Shown one piece after another: positions 52,615 to 60,542 of a DNA stretch of 64,000 bases (position 1 is the first letter of the stretch; every line of letters starts with the position of its first letter). The stretch is from Virgisporangium aurantiacum (lineage in GTDB: Bacteria; Actinomycetota; Actinomycetes; Mycobacteriales; Micromonosporaceae). The stretch is from assembly GCF_016863635.1 (NCBI RefSeq), contig NZ_BOPG01000033.1, forward strand, positions 186,001-250,000. The letters run 5' to 3'. Under the pieces are notes generated by a model. The model was given only the letters and a program-made list of their open reading frames with translations, had not been told where the DNA came from and ran no database searches. The position numbers were made by a program, and so were the translations under genes.

Positions 52615-54001
52615 CGTAGCCCGACGCGGCCCGGCCGGCCCGGATCAGCCCGAGCGCACCGGCCAGCCCGGCCACGGCGACGGTCGTCCAGCCGAGGTCG
52701 GGCGTCCACAGGAGCACCTGCCGGAGACCCGCGCCGAACGCGGCCGGCACCGCGAAGAGCATGGCGGCCACGAGCGCGCCGCAGCCGAGGGACCAGGCGA
52801 TGTTCGACCCGCCTCTTCCCGTGACAGCCAGGCCGATACCGGCGAGCAGCGCCACGGCCACGACCACCAGCGCGACCAGGACGATCGTGAGCAGCCCGTC
52901 GGCCTCGCCCGGGTCCGGCCGCCCGCCGCGCAGGATCGTGGCGACGTCGAACGCCGCGGCGGCCAGCGCCGGATCGAGCGCCGGACTGTACACATTGGAC
53001 AGTACGACCACCCCGGTGCGGGTCGCCGGCATCAGCACGACGTGGCTGAAGTAGCCGGGCGTGGCACCCGCGTGCCACACCAGCCGCGTGCCGTCGTCGG
53101 CAGCGGTGTCGCGCCACCCGAAGCCGTAGGTGCCCGGGTGGGTGTCGACCCGGCCGGTGTGCATCTCGTCCAGGCTCTCCGTCGACAGGATCCCGCCGCC
53201 GTCCCACTGGGCCGCGACGAACCGGGCGGCGTCGTCGACGCTCGCGGCCAGGTAGCCGTACGGGGCGCCGGACATGTCGTACGGCGGGTCGAACGCTCGC
53301 GGTCGCCCGAACCACATCCGGTGCCCCGGCGGCAGGTTGATGGCGGCGGCCTCCGCCGCCGTGGCCGCCGACCGTCGCATGCCCAGCGGGTCGAGCACGT
53401 GCTCCCGGAGGTAGGCGCCGAACGGCTGCCCGCTGACCGCCGCGACGATCGCACCGAGCACCGCGTAGTTCGCGTCGCTGTACCCGTGCCGGCCCGCCGG
53501 TCCGAGGTCGAGCCCGGCCAGGTCGCGGACGGTCCGGTCGAGCCCGCCGGGTGAGTTGTCGAACCGGTCGGTGAGGCCGCGGGTCGCGATCTCGGGCAGT
53601 CCGCTGGTGTGCGTGAGCAGTTGCCGCACGGTGACGCGGGCGGCGGCCGTCTCGTCGCGCAGCCGGAACCACGGCAGGTACCGCCGGGCCGGCGCGTCGA
53701 GGTCGACCCGCTTGGCCTCGACGAGTTGCATCACCGCCAGCGCCGTGACCGGCTTCGACACCGAGCCGAGCAGGAAAGGCGTCTGTCCGGTGACGGCCGC
53801 ACCGGCACCGTCGCGTCCGATGGTCTGGGTGTGGATCACCTGTCCGTCGCGGACGATCGCCGCCGCCAGGCCGGGAATGTGATTCCGCGCGGCGTGCCGG
53901 CGCAGGTAATCGGCGATGGCATCGGTCTCCGCCTGGGCCGGCGCCGCCGGTATCAGGACCACCGCTCCGACCACCAATGACATCAACCACCGCATGACCA
54001 T
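52496..54001 (-). CDS. exported serine beta-lactamase-like hydrolase with membrane tail
   Basis: 501 residues. Signal peptide 1-24; SVSK near 80; YSDANY near 173; HAGATPG near 315. After the hydrolase domain there are about three transmembrane helices (near 375-395, 405-425, 435-455) and a Pro/Ala tail. The tail lies in a 119-bp overlap with the GGDEF-EAL gene and is low in complexity. Divergent from a TetR gene. Confidence 0.82.
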   Translation of the reverse strand: MVMRWLMSLVVGAVVLIPAAPAQAETDAIADYLRRHAARNHIPGLAAAIVRDGQVIHTQTIGRDGAGAAVTGQTPFLLGSVSKPVTALAVMQLVEAKRVDLDAPARRYLPWFRLRDETAAARVTVRQLLTHTSGLPEIATRGLTDRFDNSPGGLDRTVRDLAGLDLGPAGRHGYSDANYAVLGAIVAAVSGQPFGAYLREHVLDPLGMRRSAATAAEAAAINLPPGHRMWFGRPRAFDPPYDMSGAPYGYLAASVDDAARFVAAQWDGGGILSTESLDEMHTGRVDTHPGTYGFGWRDTAADDGTRLVWHAGATPGYFSHVVLMPATRTGVVVLSNVYSPALDPALAAAAFDVATILRGGRPDPGEADGLLTIVLVALVVVAVALLAGIGLAVTGRGGSNIAWSLGCGALVAAMLFAVPAAFGAGLRQVLLWTPDLGWTTVAVAGLAGALGLIRAGRAASGYVRRTAPPAEPAGRTATPAPGRTPADAAGRPEPASPRPPR

Positions 54002-54006
54002 CCCCC

Positions 54007-54060
54007 ATAACCGTATCGCCGTATGGTTATGGAGGTATACCGTACCGCGATATGGTTACG
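54007..54060. promoter_or_regulatory. TetR operators between divergent genes
   Basis: ATAACCGTAT (54007-54016) and GTATGGTTAT (54021-54030) form an imperfect palindrome with perfect ATAACC/GGTTAT ends; a related GTATACCGTA...TATGGTTAC unit follows (about 54035-54059). The 61-bp AT-richer spacer separates the serine hydrolase and TetR genes, so TetR probably represses both. Confidence 0.65.
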
Positions 54061-54062
54061 CA

Positions 54063-54698
54063 ATGCCGAGGATCGCCGACCATGACGCCCGCCGCCGCCA
54101 GGTCGCCGCCGCGGTCGCCGACCTCGTCGCGAGCGACGGGCTCGACGGGGTCACCGTCGCCCGGACCGCCGCGACGGCCGGCATCTCGGTCGGCCTGGTG
54201 CAGCACTACTTCAAGTCCAAGGACGACATGCTGCTGTTCGCGTTCACCCACGTCCGCGACCGGATCGACGCACGGGTCGCGGAGGGCGTGGCGGCCGGCG
54301 TGCGGTCCGGCGCCCGGATCGAGCACGTGCTGCTCGACGCGCTGGGCGAACTCCTCCCGCTCGACGAGCGCCGCCACCGCGAATGCCGGGTCACGCTCGC
54401 GTTCGCCGGCCGCACCGTCGACAACCCGCGCCTCGCCGAGGCGCTGAACGCCGGCGCCGAGGGCGTGCGGGCCCGGCTGGCCGAGGCGATCCACAACGGC
54501 AAGGAGTGCGGCGAGGTCCCGGTGGAGACCGACGACCGCCTGGAGGCCGTCCGCTTACTGTCCCTTGTGGACGGTCTGGCGCTGCACGCCTTCACCGGCC
54601 CCGGATCGGTGTCACCGGACGCGGCCAGGGCCGCGCTCGCCCGTCACCTCGGCACCCTGTTCCCGGGCCCCTGCCACCACCCCCGCCCGGCGAAATAG
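54063..54698 (+). CDS. TetR-family regulator
   Basis: 211 residues, ATG 54063. HTH: RRRQVAAAVADLVASDGL and TAATAGISVGLVQHYFKSKD. The rest is a helical ligand domain. Contains one TTA codon (54555-54557). Neighbour and operators indicate control of the divergent serine hydrolase and of itself. Confidence 0.88.
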   Translation: MPRIADHDARRRQVAAAVADLVASDGLDGVTVARTAATAGISVGLVQHYFKSKDDMLLFAFTHVRDRIDARVAEGVAAGVRSGARIEHVLLDALGELLPLDERRHRECRVTLAFAGRTVDNPRLAEALNAGAEGVRARLAEAIHNGKECGEVPVETDDRLEAVRLLSLVDGLALHAFTGPGSVSPDAARAALARHLGTLFPGPCHHPRPAK

Positions 54699-54740
54699 GC
54701 CTGGCGCGGCGGTCGCCGCTGTGCTTCACTCTGTTCAAAC

Positions 54741-54752
54741 AGTTCTAGAACT
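54741..54752. promoter_or_regulatory. perfect palindrome in the trpBA-gntR promoter
   Basis: AGTTCTAGAACT is a perfect 12-bp palindrome 19 bp before the trpB start. A -35/-10-like pair may overlap it (TTCACT at 54725-54730; TAGAAC at 54746-54751, spacing 15). GAACT/AGTTC half-sites suit a GntR/UTRA-type operator, and such a gene ends this operon. Confidence 0.5.
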
Positions 54753-54771
54753 CTTCGAGGAGATATAGAAC

Positions 54772-55965
54772 ATGAGCGAGGTCCAGATCCGGCCGCGTGC
54801 CGGGCTGATGAGCGAGCCGACCGGGCGCGGGCGGTTCGGCGAGTTCGGCGGCGGCTACGTGCCCGAGTCGCTGGTGCCGGTCTGCCGGGAGGTGGCGGAG
54901 GCGTTCCGCGACGCGTGGGCGGATCCCGGTTTCCGGGGCACGCTGGACACGTTGCTGGCCGTGCACGCCGGCCGGCCCACCCCGCTGACGCCGGCCTGGC
55001 GCCTGTCCGCCGAACTCGGCATAACCCTGCTGCTCAAGCGGGAAGACCTGACCCACACCGGCTCCCACAAGATCAACAACGTGCTGGGGCAGGCGTTGCT
55101 GGCCCGGCGGATGGGCCGCACCCGGCTCATCGCCGAGACGGGCGCCGGCCAGCACGGCGTCGCCACGGCGACGGCCGCCGCGCTGCTCGGCCTGCGGGCA
55201 ACCGTGTTCATGGGCGAACGCGACGTCGAGCGGCAGGCGCTCAACGTGTTCCGGATGACGGTGCTGGGCGCCGAGGTGGTGCCGGTCACCACCGGTAGCC
55301 GCACGCTCAAGGACGCCACCAGCCAGGCGATGCGCCACTGGGTCGGCGTCACCGACGATTCGTACTACTGCGTGGGTTCGGTCGTGGGCCCGCATCCCTA
55401 TCCGTGGATGGTGCGCGAGTTCCAGCGGGTCATTGGCGACGAGGCGCGAAGGCAGTGCGCGGCGGAACTGGCCAGCGGGGTGCCCGACCACGTGGTGGCG
55501 TGCGTCGGCGGCGGCTCCAACGCGGCGGGCACGTTCGCCGGGTTCGTCGACACGTCGGCCCGGCTGGTCGGCGTCGAGGCTCTGGGCGGCGCCGGCGCGA
55601 GCCTCGGGAAGGTCGGCGTGCTCCACGGCGCGCGTTCGCTGTTCCTGCAGAACGACGACGGCCAGATCAGCGAGGCGCACTCGGTGGCCGCCGGGCTCGA
55701 CTATCCGGGCGTCGGGCCGGAACACGCCTACCTGCGCGACCTCGGCCGGGCCCGGTACGAGACGGTCACCGACGCCGCCGCGGTCGACGCCGCGGTGCGG
55801 CTGGCCCGGGCCGAGGGCATCATTCCGGCGCTGGAGTCGGCGCACGCCGTCGCCTGGGTGATCCGCGCCGCCGAGAGCGGCGAACTACCCGCGGGGACGA
55901 CCGTGCTGCTGACCCTGTCCGGGCGCGGCGACAAGGACACCACGGCGTTGATGGAGTTGATGTGA
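54772..55965 (+). CDS. trpB: tryptophan synthase beta chain
   Basis: 397 residues, ATG 54772, GAGGAG upstream. Condenses indole with serine using PLP. FGEFGGGYVPESLVP, the PLP lysine in HTGSHKINN (Lys100), ETGAGQHG and phosphate-binding GGGSNAAG are all intact, and SGRGDKD is at the end. A full-length beta chain. It is followed by an overlapping trpA and a GntR gene; the other tryptophan genes are not here, so this may be a second copy for special use. Confidence 0.95.
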   Translation: MSEVQIRPRAGLMSEPTGRGRFGEFGGGYVPESLVPVCREVAEAFRDAWADPGFRGTLDTLLAVHAGRPTPLTPAWRLSAELGITLLLKREDLTHTGSHKINNVLGQALLARRMGRTRLIAETGAGQHGVATATAAALLGLRATVFMGERDVERQALNVFRMTVLGAEVVPVTTGSRTLKDATSQAMRHWVGVTDDSYYCVGSVVGPHPYPWMVREFQRVIGDEARRQCAAELASGVPDHVVACVGGGSNAAGTFAGFVDTSARLVGVEALGGAGASLGKVGVLHGARSLFLQNDDGQISEAHSVAAGLDYPGVGPEHAYLRDLGRARYETVTDAAAVDAAVRLARAEGIIPALESAHAVAWVIRAAESGELPAGTTVLLTLSGRGDKDTTALMELM

Positions 55966-56684
55966 CCATCTTCCGGTCCACCGGCCGCAAGCTTCTGATG
56001 CCGTACCTCACCGGGTTCGTCACCGACGACTGGACCGACCACCTGCGCGCGTTCGCCGACGCGGGCGCCGACGCGATCGAGGTCGGCCTGCCGTTCTCCG
56101 ACCCGACCCTCGACGGCGCCACCGTCCAGGAGGCCAACGAGGCCGCGCTGGCGCGGGGCGCGACCGCATCCGCGATCCTCGCCGAGCTGGCCCGGCTCGC
56201 CGCCGACCTCCCGCCGTTGGTCATCAGCACGTACGCCAACCTCGCGCTGCGGCTGGCGCCCGCCGATCTCGCCGCCGCGGGCATCGCCGGCCTGATCGTC
56301 CCCGACCTGCCGCTCGACGAGATCGACCAGCTCGACGGCATCGACCTGGCCCTGCTCGTGGCGCCGTCGACGCCCGACGGGCGGCTGGCGGAGATCTGCC
56401 GCCGCAGCCGCGGCTTCGTCTACGCCGTGTCGGTCATGGGGACCACCGGCGAGCGGACGGAACTGGCCGCCACCGCCACCGCCCTGGTCGAGCGGATCCG
56501 GCCGGTGACCACCCTCCCGGTGCTGGTCGGCTTCGGCGTCTCGACGCCCGGGCACGCGGCCGAGGCCGCCCGCAGCGCCGACGGCGTCATCGTCGGCGCG
56601 GCGGTGCTGCGCCGCGTCCTCGATGGGGCGACGCCGTCCGAGATCGGGGCATACCTCGCTAAGATGCGCCTCGCACTGGATTAG
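55962..56684 (+). CDS. trpA: tryptophan synthase alpha chain
   Basis: 240 residues from a GTG overlapping the trpB stop (GTGA). Splits indole-3-glycerol phosphate. Catalytic Glu in AIEVGLPFSDP and Asp in DPTLDG are present, and GFGVSTPGHAAEA with GVIVGAAVL binds phosphate. Some 20-25 residues shorter than usual, mostly at the N-terminus, where the first helix is reduced. Confidence 0.93.
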   Translation: MTIFRSTGRKLLMPYLTGFVTDDWTDHLRAFADAGADAIEVGLPFSDPTLDGATVQEANEAALARGATASAILAELARLAADLPPLVISTYANLALRLAPADLAAAGIAGLIVPDLPLDEIDQLDGIDLALLVAPSTPDGRLAEICRRSRGFVYAVSVMGTTGERTELAATATALVERIRPVTTLPVLVGFGVSTPGHAAEAARSADGVIVGAAVLRRVLDGATPSEIGAYLAKMRLALD

Positions 56685-56702
56685 CTGAGGAGGACGGCCA
56701 CC

Positions 56703-57440
56703 GTGACGAGGTACCGGGGCATCGCCGCTGACCTCGCCGCGAAGATCCGGGCCGGTGACTACGCACCGGGCGAGGCGCTGCCGGCCCAACGCGACCTGAG
56801 CGCCTCGTACGGGGTCACGTTGATGACGCTGCGGCAGGCGCTGCGGCAACTGAGCGACGACGGGCTGATCGTCCAGCAGCCCGGCCGTGGAACGTTCGTC
56901 GCGCCGCCACACCTGGCCTACCGGTCGGGTGCCCTCCAGAGCCTCGCCGACGACCTGCGGAAACAGGGCCACGACGTCCGCACCACCGTGCTGGCGCGCA
57001 CGGTGCGCCGGGCGCCGGCGACCATCGTCACCCAGCTCCGGATCCGCCCCGGAGACGCCGCCCTGCGGCTGGAACGCCTGCGCGAGTTCGCCGGTCGCCC
57101 GGCGGTCCACCAGGTCTCCTGGATCCGCCAGCCGCACGCCGACCGGATCCGCGACCGCGACTTCGGGGCCGTCTCCCTGTACGGCGCCCTCGCCGACGCC
57201 GGCGTGGTCGTGGCCCGGGCCACGGAGACGATCCGTCCGGGCGTCCTGACGCAGGCCACCGCCCGCCATCTGCAGGAGCCGCCCGGCGCCCCGGTGCTCA
57301 CCAGCGACCGCGTCACCTACACGCTCGACGGCACCGCGCTGGTCGCCGACCGCGCGACGATCCTCGGCAGCATGATGGAGATCCGCACGGAACGCGCCGC
57401 CACCGGGCTGACGCTGAACTGGGGCGCGCCCCGGTCATAG
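56703..57440 (+). CDS. GntR-family (HutC/UTRA) regulator of the trpBA operon
   Basis: 245 residues, GTG start 18 nt after trpA. Winged HTH (YRGIAADLAAKIRAGDYAPGE, LSASYGVTLMTLRQAL), then a UTRA ligand-binding domain (PGDAALRLERLREFAGRPA, DRVTYTLDG). UTRA proteins sense small molecules, often sugars or amino-acid-like effectors. Likely acts on the palindrome at 54741-54752. Overlaps the convergent SARP gene by 6 bp. Confidence 0.85.
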   Translation: MTRYRGIAADLAAKIRAGDYAPGEALPAQRDLSASYGVTLMTLRQALRQLSDDGLIVQQPGRGTFVAPPHLAYRSGALQSLADDLRKQGHDVRTTVLARTVRRAPATIVTQLRIRPGDAALRLERLREFAGRPAVHQVSWIRQPHADRIRDRDFGAVSLYGALADAGVVVARATETIRPGVLTQATARHLQEPPGAPVLTSDRVTYTLDGTALVADRATILGSMMEIRTERAATGLTLNWGAPRS

Positions 57441-60251
57441 CGCGCGAAGCTTGGCGCGGACGTCGCCGGCCTCCGGCAGGTCGCTCTCCTCGATCGAGTC
57501 CAATGCCTGCTGCCAGGCCAGGCGGGCGGCGTCGGGATCGCCCATGGCGCGGTGCGCGTCGCCGAGATGGTCGAGCAGAGCGAACTCGAACGACCGGTTG
57601 CGCGCCTCGGCCGTCCGGCACAGGTGCAGCGCCCGGTGGAAGCAGGCGGCGGCCTCCCGGTGGTCGCCGAGGCCGTTGTGCGCGACCCCGATGCTGTCGA
57701 GCGTGCCGGCCTGGCTGTGCGGGTCGCCGACCTCCTCGGCGATCGCGAGCGCCTTCCGGCAGCCGGCCAGGGCCTGCTCGTACTCGCCCAGTTGGGCGTG
57801 CGACCAGCCGGCCAAGTTCAGCGCGTGGGCGTACCCGATCCGGTGCCCGGTGGACTCGTAGGCGTGCGCGGCCAGGCCGGCGTGCTCGATCGCGGCCCGG
57901 TGCTCGCCCTGCTGCTGCAGGCTCATGGCCAGGTTGTTGTGGACGCTGGCCAGCCCCACCTGATCGCCGAGGTCGGCGTACAACGACATGGCGTGCCGCA
58001 GGTGCCGATGGGCGTCCGGGAACCGGCCGAGTTCCTGGAAGGCCAGCGCGATGCTGCGGCGCACCCGGGCCTGGGTCGCGACGTCGCCCAGCCGTTCAGC
58101 CGCGTCGAGCGCCACGGCCTGCGTGGTGACGCGGTCGACCCGGTGCCCGAGCCGCTGGAGGTACTCGGTCAGCGTCCACGCCAGTTGCCACGTGTGCGCG
58201 TCCAGGCGCGACCGGTTGGCCTGCTCGACCGCGGCGACGAGCACCCGGTGCTCCGCGGTGAACCAGGCGAGCGCGTCGTCGGCGGTGTCGACGCGGGCGA
58301 GGTCCAGGCCGGCCGGTGCCGGTGGGAGCGTGATCCGGTCCCGGTGCGGGTTGACCGCCCGGGCCGCGGCGTGGGCGCTGTACAGGTAGTGATCGAGCAG
58401 CCGGCGCAGCGCCGCCCGGCGGTCGTCGGCCGGGTCGTCGGCGTCGGCGAGTTCGGCCGCGAAGGCGCGGAGCAGGTCGTGGAAGGCGTACCGGCCGGGG
58501 GTCCGCTGCGTCACCAGTTGGGTCCGCGTCAGCTCGCCCAGGAGCTGCCGGGCGTGCGCGGCGGTGGTGCCGGCCAGGCTCGCGGCGGCGGCGAGCGAGA
58601 TGTCGGGCCCCGCGGGGACGCTCAGCAGCCGGAAGAGCCGCTTCGCGTCGGCGGTCAGCGTCCGGTACGACCACGAGAACACCTGCCGCACGCCCGGCGC
58701 GACGGTGCCGTCGTCGAGCCCGTCGAGCCCGGTGTCGCGCAGTTCGCGGGCCAGCGCGGTCAGGGACGCGTCCGGGTAGCTCGCCGCGCGCGCCGCGACG
58801 ATCGCGAGCGCCAGCGGCAGTCCGGCGCAGCGGGCGACGATGTCGTCGACGGCGGCGGCCTCCCGCGCGGTCCGGTCGCGACCGAGGCGCCGTGCCAGCA
58901 GTTCCCGCGGTTCGTCGCCGGACATGAGGTCGAGGCTCAGCGGGGCCGCGCCCTCGGCGGCGACCAGTCCCAGCAACGGGTCGCGGCTGGTGATCAGCGC
59001 GGCGCACCCCGGCGAGCTGGGCAGCAGCGGCCGGACCTGCTCCTCGTCGCGCGCGTTGTCGAGCAGGATCAGCATCCGCCGTCCGGCGAGCGTGCTGCGG
59101 TAGAGCGCGGCCTGCGCGTCGAGGTCGGTCGGAACGCGGTGCGGCGCGACGCCGAGCGCGTCGAGCAGATTCCGGATCGCCTCGGCAGGTTCCGCCGCGA
59201 GGCCGAGTGGACCGAATCCGCGGAGCTGGACGTACAACTGCCCGTCCGGGAACCGCTCGGCCGCCCGGTGGGCCCAGTGCAACGCCAGCGTCGTCTTGCC
59301 GACGCCGGCCGTTCCGCTGATGACGGCGATCGCGGCGGTCGCGGCGGTCGCCGAACCCGCGTCCTGGTGTAGCGCCGCGTCCAGCCGGTGGAGCTGGTCG
59401 GTGCGGCCGACGAAGTGCCGGGTCACGGCCGGAAGCTGCGCCGGCCGGACCGCCCCGCCGGTGACGGTGACGGCGTCGGTGTCGTCGGCTTTCGCGACCG
59501 CCTCTGTGGGCGGTTCGCTGCGGAGGATGGCCTCGTAACGGTGCCGCAGCTCGGCTCCCGGATCGACGCCGAGCTCCTCGGCCAGCGTCGACGCCACCTG
59601 CCGGTACACGGCCAGCGCGTCGGCCTGGCGGCCGGCCCGGTACAGCGCGAGCATCAACGCCGCCGCCAGGCGCTCGCGGAGCGGGTACCCGGCGACCAGG
59701 CCCGTCAGTTCGGCGATCAGCCCGTGGTCGATCCCGCACTCCAGCTCGCACTCGACGCACTGCTCCAGCGCCGTCAGCCGCAGCTCGTCGAGCCGTTCCG
59801 CCGCGCGGGCCACCGCGTCACCGTCGAGGCCGGCGAACGCGGTCCCGCGCCACAGGGACAGCGCCGCGCGGAGGGACCGCGCGGCGTCGGCCGGTGCGTT
59901 CCCGCCGGCGAGCCGTCGCCCCTCGGCCAACAACGCCTCGAACCGGCGCAGGTCCAGTTGATGGTCCTCGACGCACAGCCGGTACCCGCCGGACTCGCTG
60001 CGGATCACACCGGCGCCGCCGTGCCCGGTGAACGTTCGCCGGAGCAGGGATACCGCCGTGTGCACCTGCCGCCGGGCCGTCTCCGGCGGATCGTCCCACA
60101 CCGACGCGACGAGCTCGGTGGTCGGAACCGTCGTGTTCGCCCGGAGCAGCAGGGTGGCGAGGATGGTCTGCTGCCGTCGCCCGCCTATCGCAACGGATCG
60201 GCCGCGGGCCCGGACCTCCAGCGGACCGAGGACCAGGAACTCCAACGGCAC
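57435..60251 (-). CDS. SARP-NB-ARC-TPR (AfsR-type) regulator
   Basis: 938 residues from a GTG at 60251. OmpR-like DNA-binding domain 1-95 (RQQTILATLLLRANTTVPT, RRQVHTAVSLLRRTF); BTAD at 95-245; NB-ARC with P-loop GTAGVGKTTLA near 315 and MLILLDNARD; LPLALAIVAARA; TPR-like repeats from about 690 to the end. SARPs activate secondary-metabolite genes by binding direct heptamer repeats. A candidate activator of the peptide locus to its right. Confidence 0.92.
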   Translation of the reverse strand: MPLEFLVLGPLEVRARGRSVAIGGRRQQTILATLLLRANTTVPTTELVASVWDDPPETARRQVHTAVSLLRRTFTGHGGAGVIRSESGGYRLCVEDHQLDLRRFEALLAEGRRLAGGNAPADAARSLRAALSLWRGTAFAGLDGDAVARAAERLDELRLTALEQCVECELECGIDHGLIAELTGLVAGYPLRERLAAALMLALYRAGRQADALAVYRQVASTLAEELGVDPGAELRHRYEAILRSEPPTEAVAKADDTDAVTVTGGAVRPAQLPAVTRHFVGRTDQLHRLDAALHQDAGSATAATAAIAVISGTAGVGKTTLALHWAHRAAERFPDGQLYVQLRGFGPLGLAAEPAEAIRNLLDALGVAPHRVPTDLDAQAALYRSTLAGRRMLILLDNARDEEQVRPLLPSSPGCAALITSRDPLLGLVAAEGAAPLSLDLMSGDEPRELLARRLGRDRTAREAAAVDDIVARCAGLPLALAIVAARAASYPDASLTALARELRDTGLDGLDDGTVAPGVRQVFSWSYRTLTADAKRLFRLLSVPAGPDISLAAAASLAGTTAAHARQLLGELTRTQLVTQRTPGRYAFHDLLRAFAAELADADDPADDRRAALRRLLDHYLYSAHAAARAVNPHRDRITLPPAPAGLDLARVDTADDALAWFTAEHRVLVAAVEQANRSRLDAHTWQLAWTLTEYLQRLGHRVDRVTTQAVALDAAERLGDVATQARVRRSIALAFQELGRFPDAHRHLRHAMSLYADLGDQVGLASVHNNLAMSLQQQGEHRAAIEHAGLAAHAYESTGHRIGYAHALNLAGWSHAQLGEYEQALAGCRKALAIAEEVGDPHSQAGTLDSIGVAHNGLGDHREAAACFHRALHLCRTAEARNRSFEFALLDHLGDAHRAMGDPDAARLAWQQALDSIEESDLPEAGDVRAKLRAL

Positions 60252-60256
60252 GGCTC

Positions 60257-60283
60257 AATATAACAATCGCCATCGATTGGCAA
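60257..60283 (-). promoter_or_regulatory. promoter of the large SARP gene, leaderless
   Basis: On the minus strand TTGCCA (60283-60278) and TATATT (60262-60257) are separated by 15 nt. Transcription would begin at about 60251, the GTG itself, so the mRNA would be leaderless; no ribosome binding site is seen. From 60284 to 60437 I see nothing further. Confidence 0.5.
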
Positions 60284-60437
60284 GCGATCCGGCGATGCAC
60301 TTTCGAGGCTTGTCGAGAACCGTGCGGGTCGACACTGGGCACCAGGACGACTGTCTGCCCGGTCCACGAATCGGGGATCGGGTGTCGTGATGCGGGGATC
60401 ACAACGGGGGGTCAGTCATGTTCGTCCACAGTGGTGT

Positions 60438-60464
60438 GCGTGAACGACGGGGTTGCGTTCACGC
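60438..60464. promoter_or_regulatory. inverted repeat upstream of the second SARP gene
   Basis: GCGTGAAC (60438-60445) and GTTCACGC (60457-60464) are a perfect 8-bp pair with an 11-nt spacer, 78 bp before the ATG at 60543. Probable operator for control of this regulator. Confidence 0.5.
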
Positions 60465-60542
60465 CCGTTTGGCCGCCGCTCTTCCCGTCCTCGATTGACC
60501 CGATCCCCGTCTGTTGGCCGGGGCGGGACGGGCGGCGGCCGG

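Noticed and set aside
57552..59372. A 606-codon plus-strand frame opposite the large SARP gene
   Set aside because: Composition is typical of the mirror frame (Gly/Arg/Val/Glu runs), there is no ribosome binding site, and the opposite strand has SARP, NB-ARC and TPR motifs.
60284..60437. Possible small gene or RNA between the two SARP genes
   Set aside because: No start with ribosome binding site, no stable hairpin of note and no coding bias; treated as plain upstream region.
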